From assembly GCA_002311915.1 (NCBI GenBank), contig DCAF01000044.1:1034-8121 (forward strand): 7,088 nt of DNA, given 5' to 3'. The DNA is from Sulfurovum sp. UBA1140. GTDB taxonomy: Bacteria > Campylobacterota > Campylobacteria > Campylobacterales > Sulfurovaceae. The notes under the pieces are model-generated. The model saw only the letters and a list, made by a program, of their open reading frames with translations. It made no database searches and was not told where the DNA came from. Shown piece after piece: positions 1 to 6,335 of the stretch (position 1 is its first letter; each line of letters opens with the position of its first letter). Both the position numbers and the translations under genes were made by a program.

Positions 1-48
1 TTTTTTACTCGCTTTTGGGTTTAATATCAACTAAACTATTAAAAGTCG

Positions 49-106
49 GAAAAACTTAGGTTCTAATCCATATTTTTATCAATAAAATTAGGTTGGAACC
101 TAACTT
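49..106 (-). terminator. Probable bamA terminator, two alternative 3' arms
   Basis: Just past the bamA stop, three copies of one short word sit in direct and inverted order: TTAGGTTC at 56-63, TTAGGTT at 88-94 and AACCTAA at 97-103. Read on the minus strand, the 103-97 arm can fold onto 94-88 (about 6 bp, 4-base loop) and is followed by TTTTATT. Alternatively the 103-96 arm can fold onto 63-56 (8 bp, 32-base loop) and is followed by GTTTTT. Both forms are terminator-like, so this may be a tandem terminator. On the plus strand the compact dyad is followed by CTTTATTTT, so it could also stop a gene converging from the left. The stems are AT-rich, so strength is uncertain. Confidence 0.6.
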
Positions 107-124
107 TATTTTAAGAGGTCTATT

Positions 125-2389
125 TTAAAATTTACGTCCCATGGTAAACTCGAAGTTTGATGTTTTATCTAAGTTACCTGCATTTAAGGCTCTTGAGAAG
201 ACTAGGTTAATGGGTCCCATTGGTGAGTACCATTCTATAGAAGCACCGTAGCCACTTCGTTTAATCTCATCAAATCTATCTTCGCCAATCATACCGTGGT
301 CATAAAAGAAAGCCAAACGCATTTTAGCCGAGACCGAAAGAGGAATACTGGCTTCAACGGTGTTAACCAAGCTTTTCATGCCCCCTATATATTTTCGTGT
401 TGGATTGCCATCTTCATCTAGTGGATATTCAGAAGGGGCGATACTGTAGGGTTCATACCCTCTAACACTTGATACGCCACCCAAGAAGAGTTTTTCTGGT
501 CCAGAGATATGTCCTAGGTCATGAAGCATACTGGCACGGAGTTTGTAGCGTAAGATTAAATCATAGTCTATATAATCTTCAAGACCATAATAGAGACCAA
601 ACTTGGCAGAAGTGCTTAAGAACTCTTCGTCTCCACCGATACCTGAATATCCAAATGAACCTCCTAAGATAATTCCTTCTCGTGGAACAAAGAAATCATC
701 GGTACTGTCATATGAGAGTCCCACCGAGATGGTACTTTTGGCATAGTTAATATCTTCATTGTTCCAAATACTGCTGTAGGTGGCAAGAGTATTAGAGCTT
801 TCATTAACATCAATTTTATTTTCGCTGTAGCTGTATGCTATAAAGCCATAAAGGTTTCGGTTAAGCTGTTTCCCCATGTTGACCCCTCCACCAAAGGTTT
901 TACGCTCATATCCTTGGGTCTCATACACATACTCATTTTGATAAATATTCATTCCTAAACTGTACTCACTGTCCCATATACGAGGGTTCTTGATAGATAA
1001 AGAGTAGTTCACCGATATTTTAGAGAGGTCAAATCCTAGACTGGCATTGATACCTGAACCCATAATATTACGATCAGAAAGAGAAGCATTGACCATAAAC
1101 CCTTGGAATGAGCCATATCCACCCCCTGCTTGAATACTTCCTGTGGCAGTCTCTTTGACTTTGACCAATAGGTTCATATGGGTCTCGTCTATACGCTGTT
1201 GCTCTATGTCAATTTTTTCAAAATAACCTCGTCTTCCCAACGCTTTTTTACTATCTTTTAAATCGGTTAAAGAGAACATATCCCCAGGGGCTAGATAAAT
1301 ATCTCGTCGTATGACTCTATCTTTGGTGGCATAGTTCCCCGAGATAATTACATCTTTAATCGTAACTTTGTTTCCTGCTCGAATGGAGTATTGAATATCA
1401 ACCAAGCCGTTGGCTTCATTTTTATTAAAATTAGGAGCCACTTTGGCGTAAGCATATCCCAGATTGGCAACCTCTTCTTGAATGTATGCCATATCTTTTC
1501 GTAATTTTTCGATATTAAATATTTTTCCTTTTAAGAGGCTAAGTTCATTTTTAATCTTATCACGGTCTAATCCGTCAACCAATCCTCTAATATCTATGGA
1601 GTCTACCCGATACTGCTGACCCTCATCAATTTGATAAGTAACATCAGCAAGGTAAGAGCCACTATCTACCCGCATTAAAGGGTCACTAATGGTGGCATCA
1701 AGGTAGCCATTTTTCATATAAACATCTTTGGCTCTAAAGGCATCATAGTCCAGTTGATCCATATGGGCAACCCCATTGTTTAGCCCAGGAAGCCATCCCA
1801 TTATATCCTCTTCTTGATTGGCTAGAGCATCTTCTAGTTCATCAATACCAATCTGGTTGGCCCCTGCAAATTTAATATTTTGAATGTAGATCTTCTCCCC
1901 TTTATTGACCTCGAATGTTAAGGCAATACTGTCTACTTTGGGTTCGGTGGTAATTTCAACAACCGTGTCGTAATACCCCTCGGATTCAATTTTTTTAATC
2001 AGTCTCTTTTTGGCTTTTTCTATCTTTTTAATATCATATGTGTCACCTTTATTTAGACCCATTTGAATAAAGAGTGATTCTTGTTCTTCGTCTGAACTGT
2101 AGCCATTCATAACCAATTTAGAGATAATCGACTTCTCTTTAAAGTTGTAAACCAATCCACCTTTTGCTGTGGTAGAGACATATATATCTGAAAAATATCC
2201 CTGTTTGTAAAAATTTTTAAGAGACTTGTCTATCTTATTAATGTCAAACTCATCTCCGACATGAACTCCTGAAATCTCTGTTGCTACATCTTCCGAGAGG
2301 TGAAGTAGACCCTTATATTCGATAGAAGTGATGGTTTGAGAGAAGAGGAGGGAGCTTAGAGTTAGGGATAATGGTAGAATTTTCTTCAT
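125..2389 (-). CDS. bamA: Outer membrane protein assembly factor BamA
   Basis: BamA is the central Omp85-family subunit of the BAM complex, which folds and inserts beta-barrel proteins into the outer membrane. The 754-residue product has a signal peptide (basic MKK, hydrophobic stretch to about residue 16, likely cleavage near 17). Five POTRA-like repeats follow, at about 20-87, 88-163, 166-256, 260-337 and 341-414, each with the beta-alpha-alpha-beta-beta pattern and a late Gly-Tyr/Phe (for example QGYF, EGYY, NGYL, LGYA, RGYF). The barrel runs from about 415 to 754. It contains the loop-6 motif VRGYEP at 642-647, the conserved DSTDDFFVPREG at 561-572, GPINLVFSRAL near 725-735, and a C-terminal Phe that is typical of outer-membrane barrels. 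Length is normal for the family. The start is supported by the signal peptide and AAGGA about 12 bases upstream. It is divergent from tyrA, an arrangement I recall from Campylobacter (from memory). No frameshift or missing motif is seen. Confidence 0.96.
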   Translation of the reverse strand: MKKILPLSLTLSSLLFSQTITSIEYKGLLHLSEDVATEISGVHVGDEFDINKIDKSLKNFYKQGYFSDIYVSTTAKGGLVYNFKEKSIISKLVMNGYSSDEEQESLFIQMGLNKGDTYDIKKIEKAKKRLIKKIESEGYYDTVVEITTEPKVDSIALTFEVNKGEKIYIQNIKFAGANQIGIDELEDALANQEEDIMGWLPGLNNGVAHMDQLDYDAFRAKDVYMKNGYLDATISDPLMRVDSGSYLADVTYQIDEGQQYRVDSIDIRGLVDGLDRDKIKNELSLLKGKIFNIEKLRKDMAYIQEEVANLGYAYAKVAPNFNKNEANGLVDIQYSIRAGNKVTIKDVIISGNYATKDRVIRRDIYLAPGDMFSLTDLKDSKKALGRRGYFEKIDIEQQRIDETHMNLLVKVKETATGSIQAGGGYGSFQGFMVNASLSDRNIMGSGINASLGFDLSKISVNYSLSIKNPRIWDSEYSLGMNIYQNEYVYETQGYERKTFGGGVNMGKQLNRNLYGFIAYSYSENKIDVNESSNTLATYSSIWNNEDINYAKSTISVGLSYDSTDDFFVPREGIILGGSFGYSGIGGDEEFLSTSAKFGLYYGLEDYIDYDLILRYKLRASMLHDLGHISGPEKLFLGGVSSVRGYEPYSIAPSEYPLDEDGNPTRKYIGGMKSLVNTVEASIPLSVSAKMRLAFFYDHGMIGEDRFDEIKRSGYGASIEWYSPMGPINLVFSRALNAGNLDKTSNFEFTMGRKF

Positions 2390-2438
2390 AAAATTAATAA
2401 TTCCTTAGGTGTTTATCTTTGTTCATATTCAAATGTCA

Positions 2439-2495
2439 TTAGTGTATCTTTTTTTCACTAAAAAAGTGGTATAATTCAAACCTAAATAAAGGGGA
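2439..2495 (+). promoter_or_regulatory. tyrA promoter with overlapping dyad, and RBS
   Basis: A perfect -10 box TATAAT lies at 2470-2475, preceded by TGG at 2467-2469, which makes an extended -10. No -35 is recognisable, but T-rich tracts lie upstream (2449-2455), as is common in Campylobacterota promoters. The predicted transcription start is near 2482, giving a leader of roughly 18 bases. AAAGGGGA at 2488-2495 is the ribosome binding site, close to the ATG at 2500. An inverted repeat, TTAGTG (2439-2444) with CACTAA (2456-2461), covers the place a -35 would occupy and may be an operator. The bamA promoter must lie on the other strand of the same 110-base gap, but I see no box good enough to name. 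Confidence 0.65.
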
Positions 2496-2499
2496 TTCT

Positions 2500-3330
2500 A
2501 TGAATATTGGAATTATTGGTTTGGGTTTAATGGGTGGCTCTTTGGGGTTAGCACTTAAAAAATTACCAAAAAAATATTATATTATTGGTTATGATCATAA
2601 CCATGATCATCAAGAAGAGGCACTACTTTTAAATCTGGTTGATGAGATTTCAGAGAGCCTTGAAGCAGTAAAAAAGTGTGATGTAATTGTTTTAACCATC
2701 CCTGTAGATGCCATTATTGCTACAGCACAAGAGCTAACAGATGTCTCTAGTCGTTGTACTATTATAGATTTTGGAAGCAGTAAAGCTAAAATATCTCAAA
2801 ATATTCCTTTGAGTATTCGTAAAAATTTTGTTACCTCACATCCCATGACAGGTACCGAAAAGTTTGGACCCACGGCTGCGATAGAGGCACTTTATAGTAA
2901 TAAGGTGATGGTGGTCTGTAACAAAGAACGTAGTGGTGTATTACAAAAAGATATTGCAATTCAACTCTTTAACGACATTGAAGCCAAAGTGGTTTATATG
3001 GATGCAGAAGAGCATGATCGACATGCAGCTTTTATATCTCATATGCCCCATGCCGTCAGTTATGCCCTTGCCAAATCGGTTATGAAACAAGAAGACCCCG
3101 AGAGTATTTTAGCCCTTGCAGGGGGTGGGTTTAGAAGTATGAGCCGTATTGCCAAGAGTTCACCCAACATGTGGGAAGATATTTTTAGACAAAATAAAAG
3201 CAATCTTTTGGACTCTATCGCCTCTTTTAATGCTGAGTTACTGCTCTGTCAAACCATGATAGAAGAGGAGAATTGGGATGAGCTACATGAATGGATGAGA
3301 GAGGCAAACAGTCTGCATGACATACTCTAA
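2500..3330 (+). CDS. tyrA: Prephenate dehydrogenase, monofunctional
   Basis: TyrA oxidatively decarboxylates prephenate to 4-hydroxyphenylpyruvate in the cytoplasm, the committed step toward tyrosine. The 276-residue protein starts with a Rossmann nucleotide-binding motif, G7-x-G9-x-x-G12. An Asp at the end of the second strand (D32) points to NAD rather than NADP. Family motifs follow in order: DFGSSK (90-95), SHPMTG with the catalytic-type H114, H172-D173 and SHMPH (180-184) in the helical dimerisation domain, and GGGFRSMSRIA around 208-218 with R212, the position expected to bind the substrate. A PNMW-x-x-I pattern lies near 222-228. There is no fused chorismate mutase and no C-terminal ACT domain, so feedback control by tyrosine through ACT is not expected. 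The ATG is fixed by the N-terminal Rossmann strand and the RBS at 2488-2495. It overlaps the next gene by 14 bases and is probably co-transcribed with it. Odd detail: HNHDH (33-37) directly after D32 is encoded by a palindromic stretch. Confidence 0.93.
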   Translation: MNIGIIGLGLMGGSLGLALKKLPKKYYIIGYDHNHDHQEEALLLNLVDEISESLEAVKKCDVIVLTIPVDAIIATAQELTDVSSRCTIIDFGSSKAKISQNIPLSIRKNFVTSHPMTGTEKFGPTAAIEALYSNKVMVVCNKERSGVLQKDIAIQLFNDIEAKVVYMDAEEHDRHAAFISHMPHAVSYALAKSVMKQEDPESILALAGGGFRSMSRIAKSSPNMWEDIFRQNKSNLLDSIASFNAELLLCQTMIEEENWDELHEWMREANSLHDIL

Positions 3331-4135
3331 AAGATTACTTTTTACTATAATATTTTTTTTGCATACCTCACTTTGTGCCAATGAAGCCGACTCTTTTTCT
3401 AAAACAGAAAAGATGACGCTGACCAATGTTGCTATTGCTTCGGGTATTTTAACCTGGGGATTTACACAGTGGGGTTACGGAGAAGAGGCATATCACTTGG
3501 ATGATGAGGGGTGGTTTGAAAAGAGCACTTCTAATGGAGGTTCTGACAAGTTGGGTCACTTCTATACCAATTACCTATTAACACGTACCATGGCTCCTAT
3601 TTATGAAGGGTGGGGATACAGCAAAAAAGAGGCAGGTTTTTATGGCTCACTCACCTCTATAATGCTTTCAGGAATTTTGATAGAGATTGGGGATGGATAC
3701 AGTGAACATGGTTTTTCACAACAAGATTTTATTGCCGATGCGTTTGGTGCAGTTTCGGGTTATCTTTGGTATATCAACCCCTCTTTAGCCAACAAAGTAG
3801 ATTTTCGTGTAGAGTACAACCCTTTTTTAAAGACTGATAATGTTACCGACTTTACGACCGATTATGAACGAATGAAACACCTTTTGGCAATTAAAGCAGA
3901 GGGGTTTGAGCTATTTAAAGATACCCCTATGGAGTATTTAGAACTGCATGTTGGTTATTATAGTCGAAACTTTAATCACGATACAATGCCTGTAGAAGAG
4001 AGAGAACGTCATTTATATTTGGGTATTGGTGTAAATCTTTCTAAACTATTTAGACCTGCTGTTGGAAAATACTCTACCCTCTTTAACTATATACAGATGC
4101 CACACACCTATATTGAGAAGGGTAGAATTTATTAA
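3317..4135 (+). CDS. Periplasmic DUF2279 (YfiM-like) protein
   Basis: The 272-residue protein has a Sec signal peptide: basic SKR, a hydrophobic stretch at about residues 7-19, and a likely signal peptidase I site after LCA (21). Cys20 does not sit in a proper lipobox, since Leu precedes it, so a lipoprotein is less likely. The mature part carries the DUF2279 pattern: SDKLGHF (76-82, with D77, K78, H81), then E123, D126, a GFS followed by D137 and D141 and Gly144. These spaced acidic and His residues look like a conserved polar site in a protein with two hydrophobic segments (about 37-50 and 107-125). The segment after 150 is beta-rich, which may mean an outer-membrane or periplasmic domain. 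No biochemical function is established that I know of. The start lies inside tyrA with only a weak AGAGAGG about 12 bases upstream, which suggests translational coupling. Family call fairly secure; role unknown. Confidence 0.75.
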   Translation: MTYSKRLLFTIIFFLHTSLCANEADSFSKTEKMTLTNVAIASGILTWGFTQWGYGEEAYHLDDEGWFEKSTSNGGSDKLGHFYTNYLLTRTMAPIYEGWGYSKKEAGFYGSLTSIMLSGILIEIGDGYSEHGFSQQDFIADAFGAVSGYLWYINPSLANKVDFRVEYNPFLKTDNVTDFTTDYERMKHLLAIKAEGFELFKDTPMEYLELHVGYYSRNFNHDTMPVEERERHLYLGIGVNLSKLFRPAVGKYSTLFNYIQMPHTYIEKGRIY

Positions 4136-4139
4136 CTTT

Positions 4140-4577
4140 TTACGGTAAGATATTGTCTTCGTTAATCACAGACTCATTAACAATTTCAAGCGTCACAGTG
4201 TCACTGGCTGTGGCACCATCATCATCGGTAACGGTTAAGGTTAATATCTCTGTTCCAACGGTTGTTGGCATATATGAGAGTACGTGGGTGGTTCCTAAAA
4301 CCTCATCCCCTTTTTTCCATTCAAAACTGCTAATTGTACCATCGTCATCTCTGGCATAACCTTGAAGGGTGGTAAGTATATTAACTTGGACTTTTTTATC
4401 ATCTCCTGCACGAACGATGGGTGCTTTATTGACGGCATCGACTAAATTAGAACCGTTGTTTCCATTGATGTCTGTGTCGTTATTCTCTGTAGGAGTAGAA
4501 CTTCCACCTCCTCCACAAGCAGTGAATGCTAGTACGGTTGTAACCAATAATAGTTTTGTAAGATTTGCTTTGAGCAT
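4140..4577 (-). CDS. Small lipoprotein with one PKD domain
   Basis: This 145-residue protein has a lipoprotein signal: basic start, hydrophobic core at 9-18, and FTA-Cys21, followed by CGGGGSS, a Gly/Ser tether common in lipoproteins of aquatic bacteria. A disordered Asn/Asp/Ser-rich linker runs to about 51. One PKD-type immunoglobulin-like domain fills 52-132, recognisable from the ARDDDG-x-I-x-x-F-x-W stretch (75-87) and the LTVTDDDGATASDTV stretch (113-127). PKD domains usually act as spacers or binding modules in larger surface proteins, so a stand-alone copy probably binds another envelope component or polysaccharide; that is inference. Nothing follows the domain except about 13 residues, so it could also be the remnant of a longer protein, though no continuing frame is seen past the stop. 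AAGGGA (4583-4588) lies 5 bases before the ATG. It converges on the DUF2279 gene with 4 bases between stops. Confidence 0.8.
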   Translation of the reverse strand: MLKANLTKLLLVTTVLAFTACGGGGSSTPTENNDTDINGNNGSNLVDAVNKAPIVRAGDDKKVQVNILTTLQGYARDDDGTISSFEWKKGDEVLGTTHVLSYMPTTVGTEILTLTVTDDDGATASDTVTLEIVNESVINEDNILP

Positions 4578-4582
4578 ATTTA

Positions 4583-4613
4583 TCCCTTATTATTTATAAT
4601 CTTTTATATTCTA
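4583..4613 (-). promoter_or_regulatory. Candidate promoter and RBS of the PKD lipoprotein gene
   Basis: On the minus strand two overlapping -10-like boxes are seen: TAGAAT (4613-4608) and TATAAA (4608-4603). Either would give a short leader of roughly 20-25 bases. AAGGGA at 4588-4583 is a well placed ribosome binding site. No -35 is seen. In DNA this AT-rich, such boxes occur by chance, so only the RBS is firm. Confidence 0.4.
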
Positions 4614-4816
4614 CTTTAAGAAGTATGAAAATAGAATAAATTTTCTGTTTAAAGCCTATAAAACAATCATTTAGAGCTGAATTTTATTTTTAAATCTTAA
4701 ATCTTAATACAAAAAATATTATTTAATATTTTATATTATTGAAGTTGTTCTATCATTTGTTAATTATAAAAAAACTTATTAATGGGATAAATAAAGAAGG
4801 ATGAAAAATTTAGTCT
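4614..4816. other. AT-rich spacer without a gene
   Basis: About 200 bases between the PKD lipoprotein promoter and the globin terminator hold no supportable gene, RNA or element. The only structure noted is a tandem 7-base repeat, AAATCTT twice at 4692-4705. Both flanking genes point left, so this stretch is the upstream region of the lipoprotein gene and the downstream region of the globin gene. Confidence 0.6.
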
Positions 4817-4845
4817 AAAAAAATCCGAAGTCTATTTATCTTCGG
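4817..4845 (-). terminator. Intrinsic terminator of the globin gene
   Basis: On the minus strand CCGAAG (4845-4840) and CTTCGG (4830-4825) form a 6-bp stem with a 9-base loop, followed by one A and then seven T (4823-4817). The left arm lies inside the last codons of the globin gene and the stop codon (4834-4832) is in the loop, so terminator and coding end are overlapped. This is the clearest intrinsic terminator in the window. Confidence 0.8.
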
Positions 4846-5326
4846 TGGCTTGGGTATACGCTGCGAAATAGGTACTACCATCAGCAAAAGAGTTGACCGC
4901 TAGTTTAGAGAAGCTGTCAAGATATTCCCAAAAGTCTTCTAAAATCTCTTGGTCAATATTCTCAACTTCTTCGAGAGCCTCTCTGATGGTTCCTAGCCAC
5001 TCAACACGTGCTTTCTCGTTAATAGAGAAGTCATCATGTATACGAATCATAAACTCATTCAGCTCCATTCCTTCTGCCTCTTTATAGATTTTGGGACCAC
5101 CACAGATTTCAATAAAGAATTTAGTATTACTCTCTTTTATCTTCTCGAATTCTTCTTCATCTTGTGGAAAAAAATGGGATATTTCGCTCTCATAAATTTT
5201 ATCATAAAAGCTGTACATGAGTTTTCTCATACCCTCTTCACCACCAATGGCTTCATAAAATTTGGCACTAGGGTTGGTAAAGTGTACCTCTTCACCTTTT
5301 TTTACTGGGGTTATTTTCATTGACAT
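4832..5326 (-). CDS. Truncated haemoglobin, probably group II (HbO-like)
   Basis: The protein is a 2-over-2 globin that should bind haem and O2 or NO in the cytoplasm. Visible marks are the YEAIGGEEG start of the fold (24-32), the FY pair at 40-41 (Tyr41 at the B10 position), FFP at 52-54, ICGGP at 74-78, the likely proximal His97 in IHDDF, and R107 plus W110 (the Trp at G8 that marks groups II and III). The GGP and the W110 spacing favour group II, but I could not align it. At 164 residues it is longer than the usual 120-140, with about 20 extra residues before the fold and a longer C-terminal helix ending in ATEDK. GAGGAG at 5337-5332 is 5 bases before Met1; Met3 is a possible second start, 11 bases from the same site. 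It lies 63 bases downstream of aguB with its own -10 candidate. Roles for relatives include O2 delivery, NO or nitrite-stress handling; which applies here is unknown. Confidence 0.85.
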   Translation of the reverse strand: MSMKITPVKKGEEVHFTNPSAKFYEAIGGEEGMRKLMYSFYDKIYESEISHFFPQDEEEFEKIKESNTKFFIEICGGPKIYKEAEGMELNEFMIRIHDDFSINEKARVEWLGTIREALEEVENIDQEILEDFWEYLDSFSKLAVNSFADGSTYFAAYTQATEDK

Positions 5327-5331
5327 TGACT

Positions 5332-5362
5332 CTCCTCATCTTTATTTTTTGTTTTTATTATA
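5332..5362 (-). promoter_or_regulatory. Candidate globin promoter and RBS
   Basis: In the 63-base gap after aguB, the minus strand has a perfect TATAAT at 5362-5357, placing a start near 5350 and a leader of about 24 bases, then GAGGAG at 5337-5332. No -35 box is recognised. This suggests the globin gene can be expressed independently of aguB. Confidence 0.5.
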
Positions 5363-5389
5363 ATAAATATAACTTAAAGAACCCCCCTC

Positions 5390-6262
5390 TTAATCGCAAT
5401 AGCGTTTGAGCAAATCGTCATATGTGTCAATTCGTCTATCACGTAAAAATGGCCAAATATCACGAACTTCTTGGGTACGCTTTTTATTAATATTGGCATA
5501 AAGTATGGTTTGCTTTTGATGTTTGGCATGGGCGATGAGCTCTCCTTGGGGGTCACAAACAAAGCTGTTCCCCCAAAACTCTATACCCTCGATGACTTCT
5601 GAACTGTCTTTTTCAAAACCAACACGGTTACACGAGACAACAGGTACTCCATTGGCAATGGCATGAGATTGTTGAATGGTCATCCAGCTTTTAAGTTGTC
5701 GGGCTTTTTCTCTTTTTTTATCTTCTCTAAACCATCCTATTGCAGTAGGGTAGATAAGTAGCTCGGCTCCTTTTAGGGTCATAATGCGTGAAGCTTCAGG
5801 ATACCATTGATCCCAACAGATAAGTACACCAAGTTTTCCTACAGAAGTCTGTATTGGTTCAAAGCCCAAATCACCAGGGGTAAAGTAGAATTTTTCATAA
5901 AATCCAGGGTCATCAGGGATGTGCATTTTTCTGTATTTTCCTGCAATGGTGCCATCTTTTTCAAAAACAACAGCAGTGTTGTGATAAAGACCTGCTGTTC
6001 TGCGTTCAAAAAGAGAGGTGACCAAAACAACTCTATATTTTTTGGCGACAGATGACCAGAATGTGAGATCCTCTTTCCAAGAAGAGGCATACTCAAAAAA
6101 TTTGGTATCTTCACTTTGGCAAAAATATTCGCTTTGGTGTAGCTCTTGTAGTATTACTAGTTTTGCCTTGTGTTTAGAGGCCTCTTTGATGGCTTTAACC
6201 GTTCTTTTAATGGTTTTTTCTCTGTTTTGGTAGAATTTTTGTTGAATAAGTGCTATTTTCAT
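5390..6262 (-). CDS. aguB: N-carbamoylputrescine amidohydrolase
   Basis: The enzyme hydrolyses N-carbamoylputrescine to putrescine, CO2 and ammonia, the last step of the agmatine route of polyamine synthesis, in the cytoplasm. It is a nitrilase-superfamily (carbon-nitrogen hydrolase) protein with the full Glu-Lys-Cys triad: E40 in LQELHQSEYFC, K112 in KYRKMHIPDD and C149 in ICWDQWYPE. The runs HIPDDPGFYEKFYFTPGD (114-131) and CWDQWYPEASR (149-159) are characteristic of the AguB subgroup. The length of 290 residues fits that subgroup and no frameshift is seen. The start gives the canonical first strand MKIALIQQ; no Shine-Dalgarno sequence precedes it. The partner enzyme, agmatine deiminase (AguA), is not in the window. 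It diverges from rpsL and reads toward the globin gene. Another omega-amidase or nitrilase activity is possible but less likely given these motifs. Confidence 0.92.
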   Translation of the reverse strand: MKIALIQQKFYQNREKTIKRTVKAIKEASKHKAKLVILQELHQSEYFCQSEDTKFFEYASSWKEDLTFWSSVAKKYRVVLVTSLFERRTAGLYHNTAVVFEKDGTIAGKYRKMHIPDDPGFYEKFYFTPGDLGFEPIQTSVGKLGVLICWDQWYPEASRIMTLKGAELLIYPTAIGWFREDKKREKARQLKSWMTIQQSHAIANGVPVVSCNRVGFEKDSSEVIEGIEFWGNSFVCDPQGELIAHAKHQKQTILYANINKKRTQEVRDIWPFLRDRRIDTYDDLLKRYCD

Positions 6263-6274
6263 ACTTAATATTTT

Positions 6275-6280
6275 AGTATA
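6275..6280 (-). promoter_or_regulatory. Candidate aguB -10 box
   Basis: TATACT at 6280-6275 on the minus strand is one base from consensus and ends only 12 bases before the ATG. A start about 7 bases downstream would leave a leader near 5 bases, which agrees with the lack of a Shine-Dalgarno sequence. No -35 box is visible. Confidence 0.4.
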
Positions 6281-6308
6281 AGATTCTTAATTTATTAAAA
6301 TCATATGC

Positions 6309-6331
6309 TCCAAAGTCTATTTGGATATAAT
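6309..6331 (+). promoter_or_regulatory. rpsL (str operon) promoter with abutting dyad
   Basis: A perfect TATAAT at 6326-6331 predicts transcription from about 6338 and a leader of roughly 96 bases before rpsL. Directly upstream, TCCAAA (6309-6314) and TTTGGA (6320-6325) form an inverted repeat with a 5-base spacer that touches the -10 box. It sits in the spacer of the promoter, where a bound protein could block polymerase. No -35 is recognised. Confidence 0.6.
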
Positions 6332-6335
6332 ATGC

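Noticed and set aside
1..59. Possible 3' end of a plus-strand gene entering from the left
   Set aside because: All three frames stop by position 59, and the tails are too short to choose among or to recognise.
469..672. Plus-strand open frame antisense to bamA
   Set aside because: It has no recognisable protein features, lies wholly inside bamA, and its frame is explained by the codon pattern of the opposite strand.
2596..2610. HNH string in the tyrA product, as in HNH nucleases
   Set aside because: It is a chance letter match in a Rossmann domain; no other nuclease feature is present and TyrA motifs run through the whole protein.
4801..4818. Five-codon frame ATG to TAA with AAGG just before it
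   Set aside because: Far too short to be supported, and in an AT-rich spacer with no promoter; chance is the simplest explanation.
5036..5323. Plus-strand open frame antisense to the globin gene, and similar frames antisense to aguB and the PKD gene
   Set aside because: Low-complexity translations without motifs, fully covered by well supported genes on the other strand.
5382..5387. Run of six C (six G on the coding strand) after the aguB stop, a possible phase-variable tract
   Set aside because: It is intergenic and shorter than the tracts of eight or more usually seen to vary in Campylobacterota.
5373..5393. Possible hairpin around the aguB stop codon as a terminator
   Set aside because: The stem needs a bulge, is AT-rich and is not followed by a T-run, so it is not counted as a terminator.
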